Shown piece by piece: positions 5,947 through 6,601 of a stretch of DNA of 6,601 bases; the stretch's first letter is position 1; each line of letters begins with the position of its first letter. Origin of the DNA: Pseudovibrio sp. JCM 19062 (GTDB taxonomy: Bacteria; Pseudomonadota; Alphaproteobacteria; Rhizobiales; Stappiaceae); NCBI GenBank assembly GCA_001310715.1, contig BAXV01000125.1, positions 1-6,601 of the forward strand, given 5' to 3'. The position numbers and the translations under genes are program-made. A model generated the notes under the pieces. The model did not search any database. It had not been told where the DNA came from and saw only the letters and a list, made by a program, of their open reading frames with translations.

Positions 5947-6601
5947 ATGAGCCACATCTTTCCTAGAAATACGCGTGTTTCCCTTCCAAAAGCGGTGAAG
6001 GGCGATGGGTGCTACCTCATTGATGAAACAGGTAAGCGATACCTTGATGCCAGTGGAGGCGCGGCTGTCTCCTGTCTTGGGCATTCCAATGAGAAAGTGA
6101 TCCAAGCCATTAAAGACCAGTTGGATAAAGTTGCCTTTGCCCATACTGGCTTTTTCACCAGTGATGCGGCTGAAGTGCTTGCAGACAAGCTGATTGCACA
6201 GGCCCCTGAAGGCATTAATCGCGTCTATCTGGTTTCCGGTGGCTCCGAGGCTGTGGAGTCTGCCATCAAGCTGACGCGTCAGTACTATGTCGAAAAAGGT
6301 GAGAGTGAGCGCACGCACGTGATTGCGCGCTGGCAGAGTTATCACGGCAACACACTGGGAGCGCTTTCTGCTGGCGGCAACAAATGGCGGCGCGAGATGT
6401 TTGGTCCACTGCTGATCGATATGTCGCACATCGACTTGTTACGCCTACCGCCATCAGCGTGATGATGAAACGCTGGAAGAGTATGGGTTTCGTGCCGCAA
6501 ATCTGCTGGAAGATGAAATCCTTCGCGTGGGTCCGGAGAAGGTGGCAGCCTTCTTCGCCGAGCCTGTTGTGGGGGCGACCATGGGTGTGGTTCCGGCTGC
6601 G
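5947..6601 (+). CDS. Class III PLP-dependent aminotransferase, aspartate aminotransferase-like family (3' end outside window, one frameshift)
   Basis: A PLP-dependent transaminase of the omega-aminotransferase superfamily, of the type often auto-named aspartate aminotransferase family or BioA-like. It opens with IFPRNTRVSLPKAVKGDG and YLIDETGKRYLDASGGAAVSC, has the phosphate-binding VSGGSEAVESAIKL (residues 96-109), SYHGNTLGALSAGGN (131-145), and after the break CYAYRHQRDDETLEEYG and AEPVVGATMG. The catalytic lysine lies beyond the window. The ATG at 5947 follows GGAGG with a seven-base gap. Near 6435-6436 the frame shifts by two missing bases or one extra; two missing C's would give HIDPCYAYRHQ, matching the common HIxPCYAYRHQ pattern. 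It is not a duplicate of the other aminotransferase here: their N-termini differ throughout. The 5' region holds nested inverted repeats and a hairpin over the ribosome binding site. Substrate unknown. Confidence 0.9.

Noticed and set aside
1..6601. Reading the broken genes as true pseudogenes or programmed frameshifts
   Set aside because: Breaks are spread over unrelated genes, lie in homopolymers or doublets, and show no slippery heptamer with a downstream structure or shared recoding signal; repaired proteins keep all key residues.

Overview
The window looks like chromosomal sequence from an alphaproteobacterium of moderate GC. The best guess is a marine Rhizobiales/Stappiaceae-type lineage such as Pseudovibrio or Labrenzia relatives. 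This rests on the protein flavour of MazG, AroQ, ArfB and the two class III aminotransferases; no ribosomal marker is present. I found no mobile element, CRISPR array, tRNA or rRNA, and no obviously new multi-gene system. It reads as a patch of housekeeping and metabolic genes.

Layout, left to right: mazG (-, cut by the left edge); a Rho-independent terminator; an omega-amino acid:pyruvate aminotransferase (-); a 309-bp regulatory gap; arfB (+), converging on aroQ (-); a TetR-family regulator (-), divergent from a MATE-family efflux gene (+); a gap of about 300 bp holding a doubtful small reverse-strand ORF; and a second class III aminotransferase (+, cut by the right edge).

The most striking property is that six of the seven confident genes are interrupted by small indels. 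I count eleven in 6.6 kb, and correcting each one restores a full family-like protein. Three are extra bases in A/T runs of 7-8, most of the rest are a lost base in a doublet, and two have ambiguous size. This pattern fits uncorrected sequencing or assembly error better than decay. I therefore annotate the genes as single disrupted CDSs, not as fragments or pseudogenes.

The probable functional unit is the tetR/MATE pair. The two genes share a 150-bp divergent region where a near-perfect inverted repeat carries promoter elements for both directions, a classic local repressor/efflux-pump arrangement. The aminotransferases funnel amino groups from omega-amino acids or similar substrates to keto acids. 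Each has its own palindromic upstream region, and the second has its ribosome binding site inside a perfect 7-bp hairpin. mazG, arfB and aroQ are independent housekeeping functions: nucleotide pool cleaning, ribosome rescue and the shikimate pathway.
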